Below, one piece after another: positions 1 to 5,283 of a stretch of 5,283 nt of DNA (positions within the stretch are counted from its first letter, which is position 1; every line of letters starts with the position of its first letter). This DNA comes from Elusimicrobiota bacterium (GTDB lineage Bacteria > Elusimicrobiota > UBA5214 > JBBAAG01). The stretch spans positions 1 to 5,283 of the forward strand of contig JBBAAG010000125.1 of the NCBI GenBank assembly GCA_041658405.1, written 5' to 3'. The notes beneath the pieces were generated by a model. The model was not told the origin of the DNA. It searched no databases and was given only the letters and a program-made list of their open reading frames with translations. The position numbers and the translations under genes were made by a program.

Positions 1-3000
1 CGGGGCGGTAACATCTACTTGCGCCCACGAAGTGGTACCGTTAGAAATTACAGAAATATTATTCATAGCATCAACGGACCATAGATATGCGTAATGCGTA
101 GTTCCTGCTGACAATCCGGTAATAACAGTAGTATGCCCAACACCCGGTACCGCTGTAGTGGAAATCACTATTTGTACCGCCGCAGTGGACCATACAACTG
201 ACGAGAACGTTGAGTACTGCACCTTAAACTGCCCGCCGATTAAGTTGTTAAGAGCACCGTTATCTCCCGGCGCAGTCCAGGTTAATGCCAAGCTACCCTC
301 GACGCTGCCCTGAGCGGCAAAGAGATCAGTTACCGCTGCCGGCGCATAAATATCTCCGAAATCCGTCATCGTAGTAACAACCGCGCTGTACTCACCGGCA
401 ACGCCATCACCGTTATACCCCACAACTTTGTACCAATACGACGTTCCAGTCGAAAGGCCTGAATCGCCTAACATAGTATTTGTATACCCGTCGGAATAAG
501 ATTTTACTGTTGTAGAAACCGTAACAAAATTATCTGTTGATTTCACAATACCATACACTGTGTAAGCCGGATTAGAATTCGCTGACCACGATATTTGTAT
601 CGCCGACGACCCAGAACTGTCAACCGTCAACCCTGTTGGCACGCGTGCCAACGTAAACACCCGTGTTACTGACGACACAACAACCCCGCCGTTTGACACT
701 GCTGCGATATAATTATAGTACGACGTGTTCGGCAACAACGATGTTTGTGTGTACGACGTTACGTCAGCGCCAATAATATCCGATGACGCTGCAATACTGA
801 AACTAGCGTTCGGCGATGAAGTATAAAGCCGGTATCCTGTTTCATTCGACGCGTTGTCCGTCCATGCCCACGCAATACTTCCGGTACTAACACCGGTAGA
901 GTATAACTGTTTTGGCGCCTGTGCCCGGCCGGCAGACGCGCCGCCAACTGAAGGCGAATATCCCGCGCCAGTCCATTTGGCAACAGCAAGTTTCCCAACG
1001 CTCCAAGTGTAAGACCCGTCGTTATACACAATTACAGCATCACCGTTTTTATCAATGGCTACGGACGAGTAGTACAAGATCCGTCCTTGAGTAGCAACAG
1101 TATAAGTGGACCAGCTGACCCCGTTGTATTTAGCGAATTTAAGGTCTTCCCCTGTATATTCGCAATACGATACCGCCGGATTTCCGTTGCCATCCAACGC
1201 TATTGATGTGCCATAACCGGTAAACCCAGGATTTAGTGCTTCTATTGTTGATGAACCCCATGAACTGCCATTCCATTTAGAATACCCCAACTGGCTGTTC
1301 CAGCTAAACGCAGCCTGCGGGTATGCGCGGCCGTCTAAAGCAACCGAAATATATTGATAGGCATACGACGGCCCGCTGAAATGCCGCCATCCGGTTGTCG
1401 GCGACCAGCTGGAACACCACAGATAATACGGGCTATCATTTGAACCATACATTATGAACGGGTTGCCGTAACTATCCAACGCTATTGCAGTATGCATCCC
1501 CGTAGTATTCGTAGAAAACCCAACTGTTTGTACTGCCCACCCCGTAGCCGATTTTTTCGCATACTTCAAATCATTAGCCGTATTGTCCTGATACGCAATA
1601 TGCGGCATATTTTGCGCATCCACTGCTATTGACGCATAGTATCCGCGGTTAATCCCAGCACTGGAATCAACTGTTTCAGTTACCCAGTTTGAGCCTTCTA
1701 GTTTAGCGTATTTTAAATAGTAATAACTCCCCGCGTACGCCCTGTACGCTATATGAGGGACATTATTGCCATCAACTGCGATATTGTTATACTCATTCCC
1801 AGCATTGCTGTCAGAATCTACTGTCGATGTTGACCATACCGTACCGTTCCATTTAGCGTATTTCAACCGGCCGCCCGATGGAACACCGTACTCGCGGTAC
1901 GATACATGTATATTGCCGTCTGCATCAACAGCTGCCGACATTTTTTGCGCAAATATTTGGGGGTCGATGTACGAAATACTGAACGGGCTTGAGAACACAG
2001 TGCAAGTAGCCGATATCGCAGAAAAATTATTATTTTCGTCAAAAGCCCATGTACGCACAAAATATGTTTTTGATACTATTAAGCCAAAAACCTGGGTAGA
2101 AACCTGAACTCCAGGCGCAACAGATGATGTAGAGATAGTAATTTGCGCATTAGCAACCGACCAGTCGTTTGACAACGCAGTCGAGTACTGTATTTTGTAT
2201 CCAGAGCCATTTGTCATAGTGCTAGAATAAACATTGTCACCTGGCGTAGTCCACGAAACAAAGATAGACCCTGCAGTTGTGTACTGATACGCTGCTAACC
2301 CCGTAACCTGTCCCGGAGCAGTGACGTCAACCTGCGCGTATGTAGTAGCAATATTCGACATCCCAGACCAGTTACTTTTAATATCAGCAGTTTGTAATTT
2401 TAAATAATAGGTTACTCCGGCATCAAGCCCGGTGAGCGTCAATTCCTGAATCTGCCCTTGCACAGTATTTGACGATTGGGCTATATTCCCCCAAGTAGCC
2501 GCAGCTGTGTATGTAGTAGAATAAATTTTAAAACTTCCGCCAGTAATATTTCCTGTAGTACCGTCATCACCCGGCGCAGTCCATGCCAGCCGGACTTGTC
2601 CTTCGACACTGCCGGGCTGGGATGCTAAATCCGTAACATCTGCCGGCGGCACTATATTTGGCGAGGTCAGCCCGGAAATTACTGAGGTGTATACGCTTGC
2701 AGCCTGCGCAATGTTAAACGCGCGTACTTTATACCAGTACGTGGTACTATCAAGCAGTCCGGAGTGTGTGTAAGCCGTAGCAACAAAATTATCCGAGAAC
2801 GATTTCACCGTTGTTGTCGATACTGCGAAATTGTCTGTAGAACAAACTATCTCATAGGCCGTCCAATATGGATTAGAGTTGGCATTCCAGGACAAACCTA
2901 TGGAATAACTCGTGGAATCTGTTTTTGTTAAGCTCGCCGGAGCGTTTGGCAACGTAACAATTTTTGTACCTGACGACATAACAATAGTATTGTTATTAAC

Positions 3001-4665
3001 CGCAGCAACATACCCAAAATATGACGTGTTCGGCGTTAATCCGGCCTGAGAATACGATGTTACATTAGCTCCGATAGTGTTTTCGTCCGCTGCCATACTA
3101 ACGGTATTGGTTTCGGTAGAATACAACAGCCTGAACCCGGTTTCATTCGTAGCATTATCCGTCCACTGCCACGCAATACTATTAGTCCCATAACTTGACG
3201 CTGTAAAATTAGTCGGCGCCTGCAGCCTTCCCGCAGCATTACCGCCCATAGGTTTTGCAAACCCCGCGCTTGCCCATTTCGCGTATTTAAGATGAGAGTT
3301 TGTGAGGTCTCTATAAACTATATGTACATCACCGTTTTTATCGACAGCAATTTTTGATGCCAATCCTTTTGAACCATACGAATCTATCGTGTATGTGGAC
3401 CAGCATACGCCATCCCAGCGTATATATTTCAAATCGTATGCCGAGCTTCCATCGTAGTACGATATATTAGGATTACCGTTACCGTCAAGAGTTATTGCGC
3501 TTAACTGCCCGGTCCCTACCGCTGAATTATCAATTATTGAATCCGTTACAGTAAACGTCCCAACAAATTTTACATACCTCAGATAAGTAGAATAATTAGC
3601 CATGTGCACATTCCCTGAAGAGTCGAGAATAATACTGTTTGACGCTTGCCCGTTGCTTGCTGTATATGTGGACCACACAACACCAGTCCACTTGGCAAAT
3701 CCGCCATACCCGTACCCGATGTACGGCCGGCTGTACTGGTCAACTGCAATAGATAACGAGCATACCGATAAGTTGTTATTGATAGTTGACGTAGACCATT
3801 GTACACCATCCCATTTTGCGTATTTCGCAGTATTATTGCTGGAATTAAAGTACGCGACGTGAACGGTACCAAACCCATCGGTAGTTATTGCAGTGAATCC
3901 AGCAAGGTATATCGCAACCCCCGGGTCATCAACAACTGTTGTTTGCCAGGACGAACCAGTGTATCGTGCAACCTTCAACGTACCTCTGTTTATGTTAAGC
4001 GATCCGTCATACCCTTGATACGCAATCCACGGGTTGTTGTTATGGTCGATCGTGATAGAACAATTATTGCCGAGCATATACCCGGAATCTACTGTTTGTG
4101 TTGTCCAAGATCCACTAGAATACTTTTTATACTTCAAATAATAATTGCTGCCAGTATATGAGTAGTAACACACGTGTAAGTCGCCATTATTATCAACCGC
4201 GATGTCTGACGCGCCACCGGAATCTTCGCTTGTGATGTCCAAAGTTTCAAGCGTAAACGGGCTGACGAACCCGGTTGCCGCAGCGGATAATGCAGACCAA
4301 TTTCCCGCGTCATCCCCAGCCCATATAGAAAACCAATGTTTAACACCTCCGGTAAGGCCGGTTACGACACAGCTTGCCAAACTTCCCGGCGCAACAGCAG
4401 ACGTCGAAAACTCAACTTGCGCAGTGCTTGTGGACCAAGCTGCCGCCAGAAAAGTGGAATATTGTATTCTATAACATGACCCTATATCTAGAGCAACAAG
4501 ATACGCATCATCGCCCGGCGTGGTCCATGTCAAAAAAACACTACTCGATATAGAATGCTGGTATGACAATAAGCCTGTAATCTTCCCCGGCGCGGTTACA
4601 TCCTCAGCAGCTGCAAAAGTAACACTCATAATAACCATTAACAACGATACCCAAACTTTTTTCAT
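1..4665 (-). CDS. Giant secreted FnIII / beta-propeller-repeat protein (C-terminus outside window)
   Basis: The frame is open for 1555 codons from the ATG at 4665-4663 to base 1, with no stop, so the protein is longer than 1555 residues. Order of parts: signal peptide (1-20); FnIII A1 (about 23-133); seven propeller-like repeats (about 136-475); FnIII B1, C1, D1 (about 476-780); FnIII A2 (781-893); seven more repeats (about 894-1242); FnIII B2, C2, D2 (1243-1551); then the first four residues of a third unit. FnIII cores are marked by Trp47, 499/501, 593, 695, 805, 1266/1268, 1360 and 1463. The protein is rich in Ser, Thr, Tyr, Asn and Gly. No enzyme motif, membrane anchor or sorting signal is visible in this part. 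It is presumably exported and acts outside the cell as a binding or adhesion protein; this is inference. Start choice: an in-frame ATG at 4686 overlaps the ribosome binding site, has no Shine-Dalgarno of its own and would put acidic residues before the signal peptide. A TTG at 4671 is also possible. The gene has its own promoter. The architecture is certain; the function is unknown. Confidence 0.95.
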   Translation of the reverse strand, partial: MKKVWVSLLMVIMSVTFAAAEDVTAPGKITGLLSYQHSISSSVFLTWTTPGDDAYLVALDIGSCYRIQYSTFLAAAWSTSTAQVEFSTSAVAPGSLASCVVTGLTGGVKHWFSIWAGDDAGNWSALSAAATGFVSPFTLETLDITSEDSGGASDIAVDNNGDLHVCYYSYTGSNYYLKYKKYSSGSWTTQTVDSGYMLGNNCSITIDHNNNPWIAYQGYDGSLNINRGTLKVARYTGSSWQTTVVDDPGVAIYLAGFTAITTDGFGTVHVAYFNSSNNTAKYAKWDGVQWSTSTINNNLSVCSLSIAVDQYSRPYIGYGYGGFAKWTGVVWSTYTASNGQASNSIILDSSGNVHMANYSTYLRYVKFVGTFTVTDSIIDNSAVGTGQLSAITLDGNGNPNISYYDGSSAYDLKYIRWDGVCWSTYTIDSYGSKGLASKIAVDKNGDVHIVYRDLTNSHLKYAKWASAGFAKPMGGNAAGRLQAPTNFTASSYGTNSIAWQWTDNATNETGFRLLYSTETNTVSMAADENTIGANVTSYSQAGLTPNTSYFGYVAAVNNNTIVMSSGTKIVTLPNAPASLTKTDSTSYSIGLSWNANSNPYWTAYEIVCSTDNFAVSTTTVKSFSDNFVATAYTHSGLLDSTTYWYKVRAFNIAQAASVYTSVISGLTSPNIVPPADVTDLASQPGSVEGQVRLAWTAPGDDGTTGNITGGSFKIYSTTYTAAATWGNIAQSSNTVQGQIQELTLTGLDAGVTYYLKLQTADIKSNWSGMSNIATTYAQVDVTAPGQVTGLAAYQYTTAGSIFVSWTTPGDNVYSSTMTNGSGYKIQYSTALSNDWSVANAQITISTSSVAPGVQVSTQVFGLIVSKTYFVRTWAFDENNNFSAISATCTVFSSPFSISYIDPQIFAQKMSAAVDADGNIHVSYREYGVPSGGRLKYAKWNGTVWSTSTVDSDSNAGNEYNNIAVDGNNVPHIAYRAYAGSYYYLKYAKLEGSNWVTETVDSSAGINRGYYASIAVDAQNMPHIAYQDNTANDLKYAKKSATGWAVQTVGFSTNTTGMHTAIALDSYGNPFIMYGSNDSPYYLWCSSWSPTTGWRHFSGPSYAYQYISVALDGRAYPQAAFSWNSQLGYSKWNGSSWGSSTIEALNPGFTGYGTSIALDGNGNPAVSYCEYTGEDLKFAKYNGVSWSTYTVATQGRILYYSSVAIDKNGDAVIVYNDGSYTWSVGKLAVAKWTGAGYSPSVGGASAGRAQAPKQLYSTGVSTGSIAWAWTDNASNETGYRLYTSSPNASFSIAASSDIIGADVTSYTQTSLLPNTSYYNYIAAVSNGGVVVSSVTRVFTLARVPTGLTVDSSGSSAIQISWSANSNPAYTVYGIVKSTDNFVTVSTTVKSYSDGYTNTMLGDSGLSTGTSYWYKVVGYNGDGVAGEYSAVVTTMTDFGDIYAPAAVTDLFAAQGSVEGSLALTWTAPGDNGALNNLIGGQFKVQYSTFSSVVWSTAAVQIVISTTAVPGVGHTTVITGLSAGTTHYAYLWSVDAMNNISVISNGTTSWAQVDVTAP
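13..939 (-). other. Three FnIII domains B2-C2-D2 (residues 1243-1551)
   Basis: Counterparts of B1-C1-D1 in the same order. B2 has 'SIAWAWTDNASNETGYRL' (15 of 18 residues equal to B1). C2 has 'ISWSANSNP', 'GIVKSTDNF' and 'TSYWYKVVGYN'. D2 has 'VTDLFAAQGSVEG', Trp1463 in 'LTWTAPGDNG' and 'FKVQYSTF'. D2 keeps the 'ISTTAVPG' segment of the A domains, which D1 lacks, so D1 and D2 have diverged more than B or C. It ends 'WAQVD', then VTAP of a third unit. Confidence 0.85.
940..1986 (-). other. Seven-repeat beta-propeller-like domain of unit 2 (residues 894-1242)
   Basis: Seven repeats of the same type as in unit 1, but much more evenly spaced. The marker Asp residues are 914, 965, 1016, 1064, 1111, 1158 and 1205, at intervals of 51, 51, 48, 47, 47 and 47. 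Clear examples are 'IAVDAQNMPHIAYQD' with 'DLKYAK', and 'IALDGNGNPAVSYCEY' with 'DLKFAKYNGVSWSTYTV'. The array opens with 'PFSISYIDPQ', matching the final strand of a repeat, and the seventh repeat stops after 'VAKWTG'. Blade 4 has drifted in its second half ('LWCSSWSPTTGWRH'). A seven-bladed propeller is the best structural guess. The ligand is unknown. Confidence 0.78.
1987..2325 (-). other. FnIII domain A2 (residues 781-893)
   Basis: This is the counterpart of A1: VTAPGQVTGL, Trp805 in 'VSWTTPGDNVY', 'YKIQYST' and 'STSSVAPG', ending 'FDENNNFSAIS'. It lacks the two cysteines of A1 (Gly and Thr at those places). It marks the start of the second long unit. Confidence 0.85.
2326..3240 (-). other. 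Three FnIII domains B1-C1-D1 (residues 476-780)
   Basis: The linker 'GGNAAGRLQAP' leads into B1, with Trp499/Trp501 in 'SIAWQWTDNATNETGFRL' and 'GLTPNTSYFGYVAAV'. C1 follows, with Trp593 in 'GLSWNANSNP', 'YEIVCSTDNF' and 'TTYWYKVRAFN'. D1 starts 'PPADVTDLASQPGSVEG', has Trp695 in 'LAWTAPGDDG' and ends 'GLDAGVTYYLKLQTADIKSN'. The conserved Trp, Leu and Tyr spacing in each is that of FnIII domains. D1 belongs to the same WTxPGD subfamily as the A domains, while B and C are distinct types. The block ends in 'YAQVD' before unit 2. Confidence 0.85.
3241..4260 (-). other. Seven-repeat beta-propeller-like domain of unit 1 (residues 136-475)
   Basis: Seven tandem repeats follow the pattern [IV]-[AT]-[VIL]-D-x-x-G-x-x-[HN]-[VI]-x-Y ... 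K-[YW]-x-G-x-x-W-x-T-x-T-[VI]-D. The marker Asp residues are 158, 207, 263, 309, 348, 394 and 442, spaced 39-56 residues apart. The array opens with 'PFTLETLDITS', which matches the last strand of a repeat. The seventh repeat stops after 'LKYAKW', just where that strand would come. This is what a closed ring with a Velcro strand would give. Blade 4 is short: the segment between its 'GYG' strand and 'FAKW' is cut down. The repeats recall SBBP and sialidase-like blades, but no sialidase Asp-box or catalytic residues are evident. A propeller fold is inference. Confidence 0.75.
4267..4599 (-). other. FnIII domain A1 (residues about 23-133)
   Basis: This is the first FnIII-like beta-sandwich. It starts VTAPGKITGL, has core Trp47 in 'LTWTTPGDDAY', strand C 'YRIQYST' (65-71), the segment 'STSAVAPG' (87-94), strand E 'VVTGL' (100-104) and the last strands 'HWFSIWAGDDAGNWSALS'. 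It carries two cysteines, Cys64 and Cys99. Both are missing from the matching domain A2, so they may pair. Confidence 0.85.
4606..4665 (-). other. Signal peptide of the giant protein (residues 1-20)
   Basis: Residues 1-20 have a typical Sec signal peptide layout. There is a short positive n-region (MKK), a hydrophobic core (VWVSLLMVIMSVTF, residues 4-17), and Ala18-Ala19-Ala20 fitting the A-X-A rule. Cleavage is predicted between Ala20 and Glu21. No lipobox cysteine follows, so a lipoprotein is unlikely. The mature protein starts with Glu-Asp-Val-Thr-Ala-Pro and goes directly into the first FnIII domain. Confidence 0.9.
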
Positions 4666-4679
4666 AAACAAAACGACAT

Positions 4680-4684
4680 CCTCC
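4680..4684 (-). promoter_or_regulatory. Ribosome binding site GGAGG of the giant gene
   Basis: GGAGG(A) is a strong Shine-Dalgarno. It sits 14 bases before the ATG at 4665, longer than usual, and 8 bases before an in-frame TTG at 4671, which is ideal. The ATG at 4665 gives the cleanest signal peptide; a TTG start would only add two residues (Met-Phe). The site overlaps the further in-frame ATG at 4686, which argues against that ATG as start. Confidence 0.75.
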
Positions 4685-4708
4685 ATTTATTATTTATAAT
4701 TCAAATAA

Positions 4709-4737
4709 ATTATAGCCTAGAAACTCATAATTACCAA
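4709..4737 (-). promoter_or_regulatory. Sigma-70-type promoter of the giant gene
   Basis: On the minus strand a perfect -10 box TATAAT (4714-4709) lies 17 bases after TTGGTA (4737-4732), which matches the -35 consensus at four of six positions. Transcription would start near 4702, giving a leader of about 37 bases before the ATG, with the GGAGG inside it. No clear operator overlaps it. Confidence 0.7.
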
Positions 4738-4746
4738 GCTTATACG

Positions 4747-4794
4747 AACGACGAACATTCTACAAAATAAAACAGGCTTTTTATTGTCGTCGTT
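4747..4794. repeat. Second, weaker nested inverted repeat upstream of the promoter
   Basis: The outer arms are AACGACGA (4747-4754) and TCGTCGTT (4787-4794). Inner arms AATAAAA (4766-4772) and TTTTATT (4779-4785) flank a six-base loop. The arms are short and the structure has an uneven internal gap (11 bases on one side, 1 on the other). It lies about 10 bases upstream of the -35 box of the giant gene, so it could be an activator or repressor site, or chance. No other feature is seen between 4738 and 4850. Confidence 0.3.
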
Positions 4795-4850
4795 AGCATT
4801 GTGAAAAGATAAGAAAAATTAGAAAACAAGGCTCATCATTAAAGAACATT

Positions 4851-4927
4851 AAAAGCAGTAGTTTTACTCACTCTATAATTCCGATGCAACATCGGAATTT
4901 AAAGCCGTTCATAAAACTACTGCTTTT
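4851..4927 (-). terminator. Nested inverted repeat after the dehydrogenase gene, probable terminator
   Basis: The outer arms AAAAGCAGTAGTTTTA (4851-4866) and TAAAACTACTGCTTTT (4912-4927) are perfect 16-base complements. Inside is a second perfect stem, AATTCCGATG (4877-4886) and CATCGGAATT (4890-4899), with a three-base loop CAA. On the minus strand the structure begins seven bases after the dehydrogenase stop and its stem ends in UUUU, so it probably ends or protects that transcript. The + strand reading also ends in UUUU, so it could work in both directions. The outer stem is AT-rich and the T-run short, so it is not a textbook terminator. A small mobile or repetitive palindromic element is the alternative. 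Confidence 0.6.
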
Positions 4928-4934
4928 GTTACTT

Positions 4935-5283
4935 CTATTCAAATTCAAACTTGTACTGTTTGAGGTTATACCGATCCCGTAGTTCTACCAACTGTTTTTG
5001 GAGGACATCATCCACCGGTACTCCTTTATCCTTACGTTCGACGGAGACGTCATACTCTTTCTCCCATGGCGTATATATACGCTTCGCACCGGGCGCTTTT
5101 TTCGATGCGCGCAACTGCCGGCAAATATCACCAACGGTTTTCTTAAACTTTGGCAGTTCTGTAAAACTTTCGATGTTATACGCGATGAAGAAATGCCCAA
5201 GCGCGTACGGCCTTGGCTTTCCATCCTCGCCAATACCCAACAACGTTTTCAAAAATGCCCCTTGTTGGAACGCTGCGGACATT
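4935..5283 (-). CDS. Malate/L-lactate dehydrogenase-family (Ldh_2) oxidoreductase, C-terminal part
   Basis: This is the last 115 residues of a protein ending at TAG 4937-4935; the rest lies beyond the right edge. The family (malate/L-lactate/ureidoglycolate dehydrogenases, about 330-360 residues) reduces 2-oxo acids or oxidises 2-hydroxy acids with NAD(P) in the cytoplasm. The match, recalled from family knowledge, is to the family's C-terminal tail. The fragment has 'SAAF' at residues 2-5, 'GHFFIAYNIESF' at 29-40, then a helix 'FKKTVGDICRQLRASKKAPG' at 46-65, 'RIYTPWEKEYD' at 68-78 and 'ERKDKGVPVDD' at 82-92. It ends in a Leu/Arg helix and 'KQYKFEFE'. The Met at 5282 aligns with an internal position just before the conserved SAAF, so it is very probably not the true start. 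Catalytic and cofactor residues are off the window, so substrate and NAD/NADP preference cannot be told. A terminator-like hairpin begins seven bases after the stop. Confidence 0.85.
   Translation of the reverse strand, partial: MSAAFQQGAFLKTLLGIGEDGKPRPYALGHFFIAYNIESFTELPKFKKTVGDICRQLRASKKAPGAKRIYTPWEKEYDVSVERKDKGVPVDDVLQKQLVELRDRYNLKQYKFEFE

Larger units (their letters stand above)
13..2325 (-). repeat. Long coding repeat, unit 2 (771 residues)
   Basis: Second copy of the same five-part module (2313 bases), with every part in the same order and seven blades again. The bases 1-12 that follow encode VTAP, the opening of a third copy or at least of another A-type FnIII domain. Confidence 0.85.
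2326..4599 (-). repeat. Long coding repeat, unit 1 (758 residues)
   Basis: First copy of the FnIII-propeller-FnIII-FnIII-FnIII module, measured from VTAPG at residue 23 to the residue before VTAPG at 781 (2274 bases). Similarity to unit 2 is clear at protein level, but synonymous sites differ even in the best matched stretches, so the duplication is not recent. Confidence 0.85.

Noticed and set aside
759..1094. Open frames of 60-90 codons on both strands (759-1031 minus, 912-1094 plus).
   Set aside because: They lie inside the continuous 1555-codon frame in other phases. Their translations have no recognisable family features and they overlap conserved FnIII and propeller coding.
1766..2107. 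Plus-strand open frame of 113 codons and minus-strand 1863-2060.
   Set aside because: Shadows of the giant gene across the A2/propeller 2 junction. The real frame there reads clean FnIII and blade motifs.
13..4260. Regularly spaced repeats that might be CRISPR or a satellite array.
   Set aside because: The periodicity of about 140-150 bases is visible only at protein level (blade repeats). The DNA copies are diverged at synonymous sites and there are no identical repeats with spacers.
3579..4474. Several overlapping open frames of 66-120 codons on both strands (3060-3260, 3579-3878, 3602-3862, 3799-4161, 4134-4346, 4202-4474).
   Set aside because: All fall within the giant gene. Pieces such as repeated 'VDHTTPVHLA' in the plus-strand frames are just the blade repeats read backwards, not independent repeats.
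1..4665. Possible frameshift or pseudogene, since the gene is very long and repetitive.
   Set aside because: All 1555 codons were read and no stop occurs. The domain pattern continues in one frame from end to end.
4662..4679. Tiny frame Met-Ser-Phe-Cys-Leu-stop whose TGA overlaps the ATG of the giant gene (ATGA).
   Set aside because: Its ATG abuts GGAGG with no spacer, so it cannot be initiated by that site. Five codons with no other sign are most likely chance.
4985..5233. Minus-strand open frame of 82 codons.
   Set aside because: It is the dehydrogenase coding region in another phase; the 4935-5282 frame carries the family signatures.
5280..5282. ATG at 5282 as the start of a complete small 115-residue protein.
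   Set aside because: The fragment matches only the C-terminal tail of a much longer dehydrogenase family, and the Met stands where the family has an internal residue before SAAF. The window simply ends there.

Overview
The window looks like a piece of a bacterial chromosome, with moderate GC by eye, Shine-Dalgarno initiation and a sigma-70-type promoter. It holds two genes, both on the minus strand. The larger is a giant secreted multidomain protein whose fibronectin type III (FnIII) modules carry W-T-[AT]-P-G-D-[DN] and 'YKIQYST' signatures. From memory, such modules are common in Elusimicrobiota and related uncultured or anaerobic bacteria. That taxonomic hint is weak and rests on recollection, not on a search.

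Layout, reading leftward along the minus strand: (1) 5283-4935 is the C-terminal part of a malate/L-lactate dehydrogenase-family (Ldh_2-type) oxidoreductase whose start lies beyond the right edge. (2) 4934-4686 is an intergenic region. It holds a nested inverted repeat directly after the dehydrogenase stop (4851-4927, terminator-like), a second weaker nested inverted repeat (4747-4794), and a promoter TTGGTA-N17-TATAAT (4737-4709). (3) 4665-1 is one uninterrupted frame of 1555 codons that runs off the left edge. I checked every codon across the region and found no stop or frameshift.

The giant protein begins with a signal peptide and then repeats a very long module of about 760-770 residues. 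Each unit is one FnIII domain, then seven propeller-blade-like repeats, then three more FnIII domains. Unit 1 is residues 23-780 and unit 2 is residues 781-1551. The window ends just as a third unit starts (VTAP, residues 1552-1555). Both units have exactly seven blade repeats, and each array starts with a strand that could complete the last blade, as in a closed seven-bladed beta-propeller.

The two genes do not appear to be functionally linked. A terminator-like structure and a separate promoter lie between them. The dehydrogenase is a cytoplasmic metabolic enzyme; the giant protein is presumably exported and works at the cell surface or outside the cell. Its role (adhesion, carbohydrate or protein binding, or scaffolding) cannot be read from this window because the C-terminus is missing.
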